Source: Fontibacillus panacisegetis | GTDB taxonomy: Bacteria; Bacillota; Bacilli; Paenibacillales; Paenibacillaceae | Direction: 5' to 3' | Assembly: GCF_900102215.1 (NCBI RefSeq) | Contig: NZ_FNBG01000013.1 | Span: forward strand, 62,001-126,000 | DNA: 64,000 bases | Shown here: positions 33,946 through 41,476 of the stretch, piece by piece | Layout of the letters: every line of letters starts with the position of its first letter | Numbering within the stretch: the first letter of the stretch is position 1 | Notes under the pieces: model-generated | Seen by the model: only the letters and a program-made list of their open reading frames with translations | Databases searched by the model: none | Told to the model about the DNA's origin: nothing | Position numbers and translations under genes: made by a program

Positions 33946-34260
33946 TTATAACAAAAAGCTGGCGACAACCGTGGTGACGATCAGTCCAATCAACACAGGC
34001 TTCAAATTGCGGCGAGCAAGCTCAAACGGACTCACCCCACAAATAGCTGCTGCTGGAATCAATGCCCATGGAATCAAAGTACCGCCGCCAACCCAGATTG
34101 CAGCTATTTGGCCAAGTGCCGTTAACGTAGCTGTCCCTGAATGCGTAGCAACAGCAAACAATTTAGCGATCGATCCAGCGAGGGAAATGCCGGAGAATCC
34201 AGATCCATCCAGCCCAGTAATGGCTCCAGTCACCGTGGTATATGCTATGTAGGGGCATGG
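33946..34260 (-). pseudogene. C-terminal remnant of a polytopic transporter
   Basis: Roughly 105 codons encode three hydrophobic helices with transporter-like glycine-rich loops (AITGLDGSGFSG, ATHSGTATLTALGQIAAIWVG, GVSPFELARRNLKPVLIG). The reading frame upstream holds no helices, start or ribosome site, so the N-terminal part is lost. I cannot name the family. Reading continues in a different frame upstream, suggesting both deletion and frameshift. Confidence 0.5.
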
Positions 34261-34300
34261 GCATTTGTTCAATACTTGGAGACTCCACAACATCGCAAAA

Positions 34301-34337
34301 AAGCCCCCCGTTCGCTATTTTAGCGACTGAAGGACTT
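34301..34337 (-). terminator. Terminator of the diguanylate cyclase operon
   Basis: On the minus strand AAGTCC (34332-34337) pairs with GGGCTT (34301-34306, one G-U), with an inner TCGCT/AGCGA hairpin, followed by TTTT. Confidence 0.6.
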
Positions 34338-34375
34338 GTAGTATCCAAGTGATATTTTCTATCAAAATTACCAAC

Positions 34376-34888
34376 TCAGGCTTCCTCCGACACCGTCTTC
34401 CCGTTCCTGCCCAGACGAATCTGCTTATAGGATTCTTCTGCGATCTCATTGAGTGTCGTCTGATGAATCAACTTGTATGTGCTGATTTTTAAATAATCGT
34501 CCCTGTTAATTTTGCCCTGCTCCAGAATTTGATCCAGTACAGGCAGCCGAAAGTCTTTTGTCGGCAAATATGAGATAATGATGTTCTCTTCCTCGGTCTT
34601 AATAAATATTTTAATGCCTGTTAATCGAGGAAAAAAAAGAGATCTATAATCCAGCTTGATCACCAGATCCTCTTGTTTGGCATTTTTTAATGTCGGTATG
34701 TTGCTCGGCAGGGATACAAAATAAACAATTTGCTCAAAAGAATAATCAAGATCTACTATATTTAAGCCCAGAGATTTTGTAATCCTTACAGCTACAGATT
34801 TCATTTCAACAAAACAAAAGAAACGGCTGCTAAGCAAAAGGAATCCAACAAAAACCAAAGTAGCGACTATTACACTGAATCCAGTCAC
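34376..34888 (-). CDS. Single-pass membrane protein of unknown function
   Basis: 170 residues: one N-terminal TM helix (about 5-24, FSVIVATLVFVGFLLLSSRFF) then a soluble domain, ending in a basic/acidic tail. GTG 34888 is chosen because GGAGGGGGAC precedes it; the upstream extension only overlaps the cyclase gene. It lies 16 nt behind the GAF-GGDEF cyclase, so it is in the same operon and may be its partner. No known domain is recognised. Confidence 0.6.
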   Translation of the reverse strand: MTGFSVIVATLVFVGFLLLSSRFFCFVEMKSVAVRITKSLGLNIVDLDYSFEQIVYFVSLPSNIPTLKNAKQEDLVIKLDYRSLFFPRLTGIKIFIKTEEENIIISYLPTKDFRLPVLDQILEQGKINRDDYLKISTYKLIHQTTLNEIAEESYKQIRLGRNGKTVSEEA

Positions 34889-34904
34889 GCTTGTCCCCCT
34901 CCTC

Positions 34905-36410
34905 TTAGCATACAACCTTATTTTTACCAGCTTCCTTTGCCCTGTAAAGAGCCCTGTCAGCAATATCAACCAGATCGAAGGCAATTGATGACTGCATCTC
35001 TTCGGTAGAAGCTACGCCCAGACTAATGGTTAAGCGCCCTGCGGGTTGTTTCTCTCCACAGGGAAACGAAGTATTTTCTACATTCATACGAATACGCTCA
35101 GCGACTTGCACAGCAGCCTCCTTGCTTGTAGAAGGAAGAAGCACCACAAACTCTTCGCCACCAAAACGAAAAGCCAAATCCTGATTATCTATTGAGCTTT
35201 TAATAACATCAGCCAACTGAATCAGCACCTGATTACCTAGCAAATGGCCATTCGTATCGTTAAAATGCTTAAAATAATCGATATCGATCAAAATCGTGGA
35301 TAGCGGAGACTGTTTTCTATGTGTCCAATGCTGCTCCAATACTGTCTGAAATGCTCTTTGATTGAACAGAGCTGTTAGCCCATCCTTCAAAGCCATATCT
35401 TCAATCTTACTATATAAACGTGTATGTTGAATGGCGATAGCGGCTTGGTTAGCAAGTGGAATAACACTTTCTATAGCAGTAGCAGTAATAGGCTTCTTAT
35501 TTACTGGATTATCGACTATTAGAATCCCAACCTTCGTTCCTTGGCTAATCAGGGGGAAAACTGCCAATTCGCTCATATTGAACTGTTGGGCAAATAACTG
35601 TAGGGCCCTGTCATTTTCGTCGATTCCTTTAATATGTAACGGAGTTTCACTTTCCAAGGTTCTATACAAAAAGTTGGGCTCATCGAGCGGAATCTCCAGC
35701 CGCATCACTCGTTCATTAAGCAACAAGTCGATGGATTTTTCACTTTCCTTATTCTCAATGAGATCCATCAGATTATATTTACTCTTTGTAATCCGATTCC
35801 ACGTTTTGTAGCCTTCTTCAGCGGTCATTGGACCTGTGCCCATTATTCCGCTTAGCTTAGAACCGTTCTCATCAATTAACAGAATGATCGCTCTATTAAA
35901 ACCGAGGCCATATCCTGCGGTTACAGAGGTCAAAATCGTTTTCAGCAATTTCTGCAAATTCAGCGTCTGCTGCATCGAGAAGCTAACTTCTTTAAAAACA
36001 TTCAATTGCTTAGAGTTTTCAGTAAGCTTGCTCAGCCAATGATCACTTTCTATCTGAGTATTGGATACTAAACTAGCTAACAAATGTACCAATCCAGCAA
36101 ACGACAGATAGCTAAACAATACCGTTAAATCGCTTTCACCAATCTGTACAAATAAAATCAGCCCAGAGACAGCCGCGCTAACCAATCCCCCCAGAATATG
36201 AAAACATATTACCGATACACCAATAAAAACGGCCAATATCCATTTAGTATTCAAAAAGTCAAACAATAATCCTTCAATCTCTACCAAGACAAGACTAGAA
36301 ACAACTAAAAAACACTTGTTGAATGTAGTCCTTCCTTTAAACCGAAAATAGTTGGTAATGATTACTAGAATGATGGTGTATATCACTAATTGAATATATT
36401 GTATAATCAC
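34905..36410 (-). CDS. Diguanylate cyclase with N-terminal TM and GAF domains
   Basis: About 501 residues: six N-terminal TM helices (1-130), a GAF domain (about 150-330) and a C-terminal GGDEF domain with DIDYFKHFND metal ligands and active-site FRFGGEEF. It should make cyclic di-GMP. The inhibitory RxxD site is absent (DNQD in its place). GTG 36410 is preferred to TTG 36416 because the GGGAG spacing is better. No EAL or HD-GYP partner is in the window. Confidence 0.85.
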   Translation of the reverse strand: MIIQYIQLVIYTIILVIITNYFRFKGRTTFNKCFLVVSSLVLVEIEGLLFDFLNTKWILAVFIGVSVICFHILGGLVSAAVSGLILFVQIGESDLTVLFSYLSFAGLVHLLASLVSNTQIESDHWLSKLTENSKQLNVFKEVSFSMQQTLNLQKLLKTILTSVTAGYGLGFNRAIILLIDENGSKLSGIMGTGPMTAEEGYKTWNRITKSKYNLMDLIENKESEKSIDLLLNERVMRLEIPLDEPNFLYRTLESETPLHIKGIDENDRALQLFAQQFNMSELAVFPLISQGTKVGILIVDNPVNKKPITATAIESVIPLANQAAIAIQHTRLYSKIEDMALKDGLTALFNQRAFQTVLEQHWTHRKQSPLSTILIDIDYFKHFNDTNGHLLGNQVLIQLADVIKSSIDNQDLAFRFGGEEFVVLLPSTSKEAAVQVAERIRMNVENTSFPCGEKQPAGRLTISLGVASTEEMQSSIAFDLVDIADRALYRAKEAGKNKVVC

Positions 36411-36568
36411 CAGCAAACACTCCCAATCCCGTGATGACTAGATATAATGACCTAAATCTATTGTATCATCATTATTTTACATTGAAGAGTATTTTTCAAC
36501 TGAATGTAAATAACAATCCATGAAATTTTCGTTCTGCTTTCATAAAGAACGGTATGCGGACACTATTA

Positions 36569-38458
36569 CTATACTGAACTTTCAACCGCATAATCGACTT
36601 CGCTCTGTGCGCACACTTGATTTCTTCCTAACGCTTTAGCCTTATACAAATGATTATCCGCTAATTTGATCAGCTTCGTGTACTCTTTATCTTCCTTTAA
36701 ATACACTGTAGCAACACCAACACTGACAGTTATAACATCTGCAACCTTTGAATTTTCATGTGAAATTCGCAGCTGCTTGACTAAATCACATACTTTTTCA
36801 GCAATATCTTTAGCCTGCTCAGCACTATATCCTGGTAAAACCACTGCAAACTCCTCTCCTCCATAACGGGCAACCAGACCGTCTGATGGGGGAAAGCTTG
36901 TTTTAATAGCATTCACAACAGCTTGCAGACAACGATCTCCCTGAATATGTCCATAACTGTCATTGTACCGCTTGAAATAGTCTATATCGATTAGCAATAA
37001 CGAGATTGGAGATTGATCCTCAATGGCTAACATCAAATGATTTCCCAAGTACTCATCAAAATGCCTGCGATTCGCTGCTCCTGTTAATCCATCTGCCATA
37101 GACCATTCCTGCAGCTGGCGATTGAGCTCTATTAACTGTTTGCGTGACTCTTCGATCACCAAGGTCCGCTCATGTACCTTCCAATCCAGGCCCTCGTTCA
37201 ATTCAGTTAGTTCATTGGCGAGCTGCTCGGTCGTATTAAATGCCTTGGACAACTTCTTCGATAGAACAAAAGAGAAGCAGATGATAAACAGTACGATACC
37301 TATCGAATATATGCTACGCTCTGAATATCTGAAAATATATTTAAGTAAATCAAATGCCACTACCGTTTCGAAGATCAAAAAGCCTACGAGCGCATACATG
37401 GCCCCATCCTCTCGATGCAGCGCCGCACGAATAAACACAATCAGCGCGTAGAGCAAACCGACCAACATAAAGATTTGATAAAAAATCAGGAATCGAATAT
37501 ACACTTCTGCCTGAAAAATCAAAGTTACAATCACATAAATTCCAGCGATAGCCAAGGCTGCTTTAGTGAATTTTTTCGAAGCCTGCTTGGGAAACAGATG
37601 CAGCGTAAACAATGCCAAAAGCACAAACTCCATATATAAGGAAATGTACTCCATCCTCATGGCAAGTGCCCAAGGGAAATGAGGAAAATACTTCGTAATG
37701 AGCACTTCATCAATCAATAAATTCCTCAAAGCATCATTGAGACAGAACAACCCAAAGTACAGCATGGAGAGATCTTTTTTACGGAACATACTAATACCCA
37801 GATGGTAAATACCCGACAGGGCCAGAACACCAATTAAAAGGCCTCTTTCTGCCAAATGGTGATCATGCTTCATGGATACAGCTGAGGCTGCGCCATAAAC
37901 GAGAGGGTCCCACATTCCGCCCCGTAGATCATGATAATTTGAAATTTGCAATACAAGCTGAACCTGATTTGTGTTTGACGAGAAATATATGATCTGCGTT
38001 ATTTTTTGTGGAACACTACTGGTTGAATCCGTTCCTACTACTCCACTAGCAGCTTCAAGCTGACCATTAATCCACAGCTTGTAATTCGAATATATTTTCG
38101 GAATAGATAGAGCCTTGACCCTATTTACTTCGGAAATTTGCATATTCAATACAAAGGTTGCGTATCCCTTTCCAGGGAGCTCTTCTCCATTTAATTTATA
38201 CTTTTCCCAGTTACTTGGCATATCAATATAACCCGATAGCTCACCGCGTCCTGCTTCAATATCCGCTGGCTCTAGCAACTGGTTCCAATAGAATGACCAT
38301 TCCCCATTCAATTCAGCAAGCTTATGTTGCCCCCCCTGAATGCCAGTAACGTCTATAACTCCAGCTACCGCTTCAGGGTGATACGAGGAATTTGTACTCT
38401 GTACCATACATCCGGAAAGCACAAAAAGAAGGAACACAATCAACAAATGATGTCTCAT
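36569..38458 (-). CDS. 7TMR-DISM diguanylate cyclase with lipobox
   Basis: 629 residues. A signal with lipobox LSGC (Cys17) leads to an extracellular jelly-roll DISM domain (LNGEWSFYWNQLLEP, MPSNW, GYATFVL; about 40-190), seven TM helices (about 205-400), a coiled coil and a GGDEF domain (IDIDYFKRYND, ARYGGEEF). The sensor domain resembles carbohydrate-binding folds. The inhibitory site is missing. ATG 38458 follows GGGAGGAGG. It is transcribed alone, divergent from the sfp-like gene. Confidence 0.87.
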   Translation of the reverse strand: MRHHLLIVFLLFVLSGCMVQSTNSSYHPEAVAGVIDVTGIQGGQHKLAELNGEWSFYWNQLLEPADIEAGRGELSGYIDMPSNWEKYKLNGEELPGKGYATFVLNMQISEVNRVKALSIPKIYSNYKLWINGQLEAASGVVGTDSTSSVPQKITQIIYFSSNTNQVQLVLQISNYHDLRGGMWDPLVYGAASAVSMKHDHHLAERGLLIGVLALSGIYHLGISMFRKKDLSMLYFGLFCLNDALRNLLIDEVLITKYFPHFPWALAMRMEYISLYMEFVLLALFTLHLFPKQASKKFTKAALAIAGIYVIVTLIFQAEVYIRFLIFYQIFMLVGLLYALIVFIRAALHREDGAMYALVGFLIFETVVAFDLLKYIFRYSERSIYSIGIVLFIICFSFVLSKKLSKAFNTTEQLANELTELNEGLDWKVHERTLVIEESRKQLIELNRQLQEWSMADGLTGAANRRHFDEYLGNHLMLAIEDQSPISLLLIDIDYFKRYNDSYGHIQGDRCLQAVVNAIKTSFPPSDGLVARYGGEEFAVVLPGYSAEQAKDIAEKVCDLVKQLRISHENSKVADVITVSVGVATVYLKEDKEYTKLIKLADNHLYKAKALGRNQVCAQSEVDYAVESSV

Positions 38459-38538
38459 GCACAACCTCCTCCCGTCGCAAATGCCATTCTAGCAATTTCA
38501 TAATATAAGTCGATTGTATCATTTTCTTGAGCAAAAGA

Positions 38539-38567
38539 TTTACAAGTATAGAACAGGTCACTATAAT
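38539..38567 (+). promoter_or_regulatory. Sigma-A promoter of the phosphopantetheinyl transferase gene
   Basis: TTTACA (38539-38544), a 17-nt spacer and TATAAT (38562-38567), 31 bp before the GTG start. Near-consensus and well placed. Confidence 0.75.
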
Positions 38568-38598
38568 ACGAGTTGATTATATCCGAAGGAGGAATATA

Positions 38599-39300
38599 GT
38601 GGATACCCGAGTCTTTGGATTACAGCTGCCGGAGGATATGGCCTCCTCACCCTTACTACAGCTTATTACGGCTCTTCCTGTAGAGAAGCAGCGCCGAATT
38701 AAAAGGTTCGTACACGTAGAGGATGCTGTACGAACTTTAAGTGCAGATATTCTATCAAGACTGCTTTTATGTGATCAGCTAGGAATTAAAAATAGCGAGC
38801 TCTTCTTCACCAGTAACCAGAATGGCAAACCCCTTCTGCAAGGTCTCGATGACCTGCACTTTAACAACTCCCACTCAGGGAGATGGGTACTATCTGCCAT
38901 TTCCGACTACCCTGTCGGCATAGATGTTGAGAGAATTCGCGAGCTTGATCTTGACTTAGCCAGACATTGCTTCTCAGAGAAGGAGTATCATGACTTAAAT
39001 GATCTTCCCGACGATCAGACAAAGCTGGATTACTTCTATGACTTATGGACGCTTAAGGAAAGCTACATCAAAGCGGTGGGCCTTGGCCTGTCCATGCCAC
39101 TATCCTCATTTACCATTCGAAAAACCAAGGATATGATTCAGCTTCAGACATCTAATACATTCAATCACTGCTTTTTCAAACAATATACTATCGATAATAA
39201 TTATAAAATATCACTTTGTGCACAGCGTGAGCATATTGATGAGAATCTCGTATTAATCAGCGAAGATGAACTGCACCAACGCTTTGTAAAATATCTATAA
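38599..39300 (+). CDS. 4'-phosphopantetheinyl transferase, Sfp type
   Basis: 233 residues. The magnesium/CoA motifs are VGIDVERIR and LWTLKESYIKAVGLGL (the KExxxK helix), with NNSHSGRWVLSAIS before them. It transfers phosphopantetheine from CoA to the Ser of carrier-protein domains. GTG 38599 follows AAGGAGG; the longer upstream frame lacks a site. The A-T and C-A-T proteins 2 kb downstream are the evident clients, and fatty-acid ACP may be another. Confidence 0.92.
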   Translation: MDTRVFGLQLPEDMASSPLLQLITALPVEKQRRIKRFVHVEDAVRTLSADILSRLLLCDQLGIKNSELFFTSNQNGKPLLQGLDDLHFNNSHSGRWVLSAISDYPVGIDVERIRELDLDLARHCFSEKEYHDLNDLPDDQTKLDYFYDLWTLKESYIKAVGLGLSMPLSSFTIRKTKDMIQLQTSNTFNHCFFKQYTIDNNYKISLCAQREHIDENLVLISEDELHQRFVKYL

Positions 39301-39365
39301 TTATATCACGAACAATGTAAGAATCATCTAAAAAAGAGAATGATCCAGAGCAGCAACATGGTAGT

Positions 39366-39439
39366 ATCCCCTCATGTAGACGGTGAAATTAAAGTTCATT
39401 GGATGATGAACTTGACACTGTAGACCAGAGGGGATTTTT
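39366..39439 (+). terminator. Branched terminator after the sfp-like gene
   Basis: ATCCCCTC (39366-39373) pairs with GAGGGGAT (39428-39435), followed by T5. An inner AAGTTCAT/ATGAACTT hairpin (39392-39413) fills the loop. Confidence 0.65.
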
Positions 39440-39484
39440 GTCTCGCCTAAAACATTGTTGCAAATTTAATAAAATTGATTTATT

Positions 39485-39519
39485 ATGTTTGATATATCAA
39501 TGATTGATGCATCAAACAT
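39485..39519. promoter_or_regulatory. 35-bp nested palindrome, probable MarR operator
   Basis: Outer arms ATGTTTGAT (39485-39493) and ATCAAACAT (39511-39519) and an inner ATCAAT-G-ATTGAT (39496-39508) share one centre at 39502. Only the two-base steps between them fail to match. It lies 38 bp before the MarR gene. Confidence 0.75.
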
Positions 39520-39557
39520 TGTTGATTTGTATAAATGTAAAGGAGGAATGAGCTAAT

Positions 39558-39983
39558 TTGTGCTCTTTAGAATCAACAATATTGTATAAGCTGCATTTTC
39601 TTAATAAAGAAATCAACTCGAAATTTTCCGAGTGTACAGGTATCAGCCCCTCGAGGCTTGAACTGCTACAATTGCTTTATCAGGGAGATGAGCTGAGTCA
39701 ACAGGATCTTCAAAAAGAGCTGAATATTGATAATGCCGCAATAACACGCCATTTACAGCAGCTTGAGGCTAATGAAATGATCACTAGACGTAAGAAGGAA
39801 AGCGACAACAGAGTCACTCTGGTTAAACTTACCAATTATGGACGTCAAAAAATTGATACCTTTGAGGAAGAAAAAAAACGATTCGTAAATACTATGCTGG
39901 AGGATGTTCAGGCTGAAGAGCGCAAATTGCTCCTTGATCTGCTGAATCGGATGCAAAACAACATTCAACACATTCTTATGTAA
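39558..39983 (+). CDS. MarR-family regulator
   Basis: 141-residue winged-helix regulator: GISPSRLELLQLLYQGDELSQQDLQKELNIDNAAITRHLQQLE recognition region (quoted in parts: GISPSRLELLQLL, NIDNAAITRHLQQLE), RRKKESDNRVTLVKLT wing and a C-terminal dimer helix. TTG 39558 is the only start near AAAGGAGG. Cys2 and Cys11 (SECTG region) might sense oxidants, which is inference. It heads an operon with the nitroreductase, monooxygenase and DUF1304 genes, probably self-regulated through the nested palindrome. Confidence 0.83.
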   Translation: MCSLESTILYKLHFLNKEINSKFSECTGISPSRLELLQLLYQGDELSQQDLQKELNIDNAAITRHLQQLEANEMITRRKKESDNRVTLVKLTNYGRQKIDTFEEEKKRFVNTMLEDVQAEERKLLLDLLNRMQNNIQHILM

Positions 39984-40026
39984 CTTACAATAATTAACGA
40001 TATAGATAAAAGGAGTAGATGAAACT

Positions 40027-40656
40027 ATGCAAAAAACAAACGATTTTCAAAAAATCATTACAGGACGCCGTTCTATTCGCAAATATGATGAATCGGTAAA
40101 AATCAGTAAAGAAGAAATGACGGAAATACTTACCGAAGCGACACTCGCTCCTTCTTCAGTCAATATGCAGCCTTGGCGCTTTCTAGTTATCGATAGTGAG
40201 GAAGGGAAAGCTAAGCTGGCGCCACTGGCACGGTTCAATCAAACTCAGGTCACTACATCTTCAGCGGTCATCGCTGTTTTTGGCGATCTCAACAATTTCG
40301 AATACGGGGAAGAGATATACGGTAAAGCCGTAGAGCTTGGATACATGCCATTAGAGGTAAAAGAAAGACAAATCAGCGTTCTTTCAGCACATTTTTCAGC
40401 TCTGGATTCTCAAGTGAATAAAGATACTGTGCTCATTGACGGAGGGCTGGTATCGATGCAGCTCATGCTGGCAGCACGTGCTCACGGATATGATACATGT
40501 CCTATGGGCGGCTATGAGAAGGATCAAATTGCAGAAGCCTTCGGTTTGGACAAGGATCGCTATGTTCCTGTTATGCTCATTTCTATCGGCAAAGCAGCTG
40601 ACAGCGGTTATCAATCTGTTCGACTTCCTATCGACCGAATTGCTCAATGGAAGTAA
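40027..40656 (+). CDS. Nitroreductase-family FMN oxidoreductase
   Basis: 209 residues: TGRRSIRKYDESVKIS (FMN contact), LAPSSVNMQPWRFLVID, LMLAARAHGYDTCPMGGY and the C-terminal LISIGKA strand. NfsB/YdgI-like. The tight operon with MarR, a small monooxygenase and a DUF1304 membrane protein suggests an oxidant- or electrophile-induced reductase (HypO-like in Bacillus by arrangement). AAAGGAG precedes ATG 40027. Confidence 0.85.
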   Translation: MQKTNDFQKIITGRRSIRKYDESVKISKEEMTEILTEATLAPSSVNMQPWRFLVIDSEEGKAKLAPLARFNQTQVTTSSAVIAVFGDLNNFEYGEEIYGKAVELGYMPLEVKERQISVLSAHFSALDSQVNKDTVLIDGGLVSMQLMLAARAHGYDTCPMGGYEKDQIAEAFGLDKDRYVPVMLISIGKAADSGYQSVRLPIDRIAQWK

Positions 40657-40681
40657 GCAATATCAAATGGAGGATACAAAG

Positions 40682-40975
40682 ATGATACTTATTCATGCCG
40701 GATTTTTTGTAGACCCTTTGAAAGAACAAAATTTTCTGGAGGAAATTGCTTCGCTTATTCAGGCCTCAAGACAAGAAGCAGGAAATATTTCGTACCAACT
40801 ATATAAGGATACGGAAAAAGAGCATGCATTTACGATGGTTGAAGTATGGGAGGATTCGGCTGCAGTAGCCTCACATAATTCTAGCGAGCATTTTACCTCT
40901 TTCTCTGCCAAGGCAGGTCTCTTTTTAACCGCACCTCTGGATATCAAAATTTATGACGGGCAGCGCTTGAAGTAG
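40682..40975 (+). CDS. Antibiotic biosynthesis monooxygenase (ABM) domain protein
   Basis: 97-residue dimeric ferredoxin-like fold: MILIHAGFFVDPLKEQNF, SYQLYKDTEKEHAFTMVEVW and HNSSEHFTSF are the ABM/YgiN blocks. Such proteins oxidise quinols or act in redox defence without a cofactor. Despite the family name and the nearby peptide synthetase, it is transcribed with the nitroreductase on the opposite strand to the NRPS. TGGAGG precedes ATG 40682, 25 nt after the previous stop. Confidence 0.8.
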   Translation: MILIHAGFFVDPLKEQNFLEEIASLIQASRQEAGNISYQLYKDTEKEHAFTMVEVWEDSAAVASHNSSEHFTSFSAKAGLFLTAPLDIKIYDGQRLK

Positions 40976-41002
40976 AGAACCGTTCGAAACAAGGAGAAGG
41001 CT

Positions 41003-41374
41003 ATGGAAATATTGGGGATTATTTTCACTTTACTCGTCGCTGTTGAGCATGTGTATATCATGCTACTGGAAATGTTATTCTCGACGAGCAAAACTACTCA
41101 AAGAACGTTTGGTCTGACAGAGGATTTTCTCAAAAACCCAAGGGTGAAGACACTTTTTGCCAATCAAGGGCTATATAACGGTTTTTTGGCAGCAGGTTTA
41201 TTATGGGGAACTGTATTTGCGCCAGCGTCGTATAACACGTCGATTCAGCTATTTTTCCTGGCATGTGTAATTATTGCAGCAGTATTCGGAGCCATAACAT
41301 CCAACAAAGGGATACTGATCAAGCAAGGCCTACCCGCAATGATTGCCATTGTTTTCGTCCTGTTATCGATGTAA
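41003..41374 (+). CDS. DUF1304 membrane protein
   Basis: 123 residues with four TM helices: LLVAVEHVYIMLLEML, GLTEDFLKNPRVKTLFANQGLYNG (quoted in parts: TEDFLKNPRVKTLFANQG) and an ending rich in Ala/Ile. DUF1304 proteins often follow MarR/redox genes; their function is unknown. It is the last gene of the operon, with its own AAGGAGAAGG site. Confidence 0.82.
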   Translation: MEILGIIFTLLVAVEHVYIMLLEMLFSTSKTTQRTFGLTEDFLKNPRVKTLFANQGLYNGFLAAGLLWGTVFAPASYNTSIQLFFLACVIIAAVFGAITSNKGILIKQGLPAMIAIVFVLLSM

Positions 41375-41404
41375 TGACATGAACAACGATTTGCAGAAAA
41401 AACT

Positions 41405-41451
41405 CGGCGACCTGTCACCGGTATAATACCGGCGGCAGATCGCCGTTTTTT
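41405..41451. terminator. Bidirectional terminator between DUF1304 and NRPS genes
   Basis: CGGCGA...TCGCCG (41405-41410/41440-41445) encloses CCGGTAT/ATACCGG (41418-41424/41426-41432). T6 follows on plus and a U-rich tract on minus. Confidence 0.85.
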
Positions 41452-41476
41452 CATTATTTTATAATTATCATTTGTA

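Noticed and set aside
40682-40975. Treating the ABM monooxygenase as an NRPS tailoring enzyme
   Set aside because: It is on the opposite strand in a MarR/nitroreductase operon separated by a bidirectional terminator; the family name is historical.
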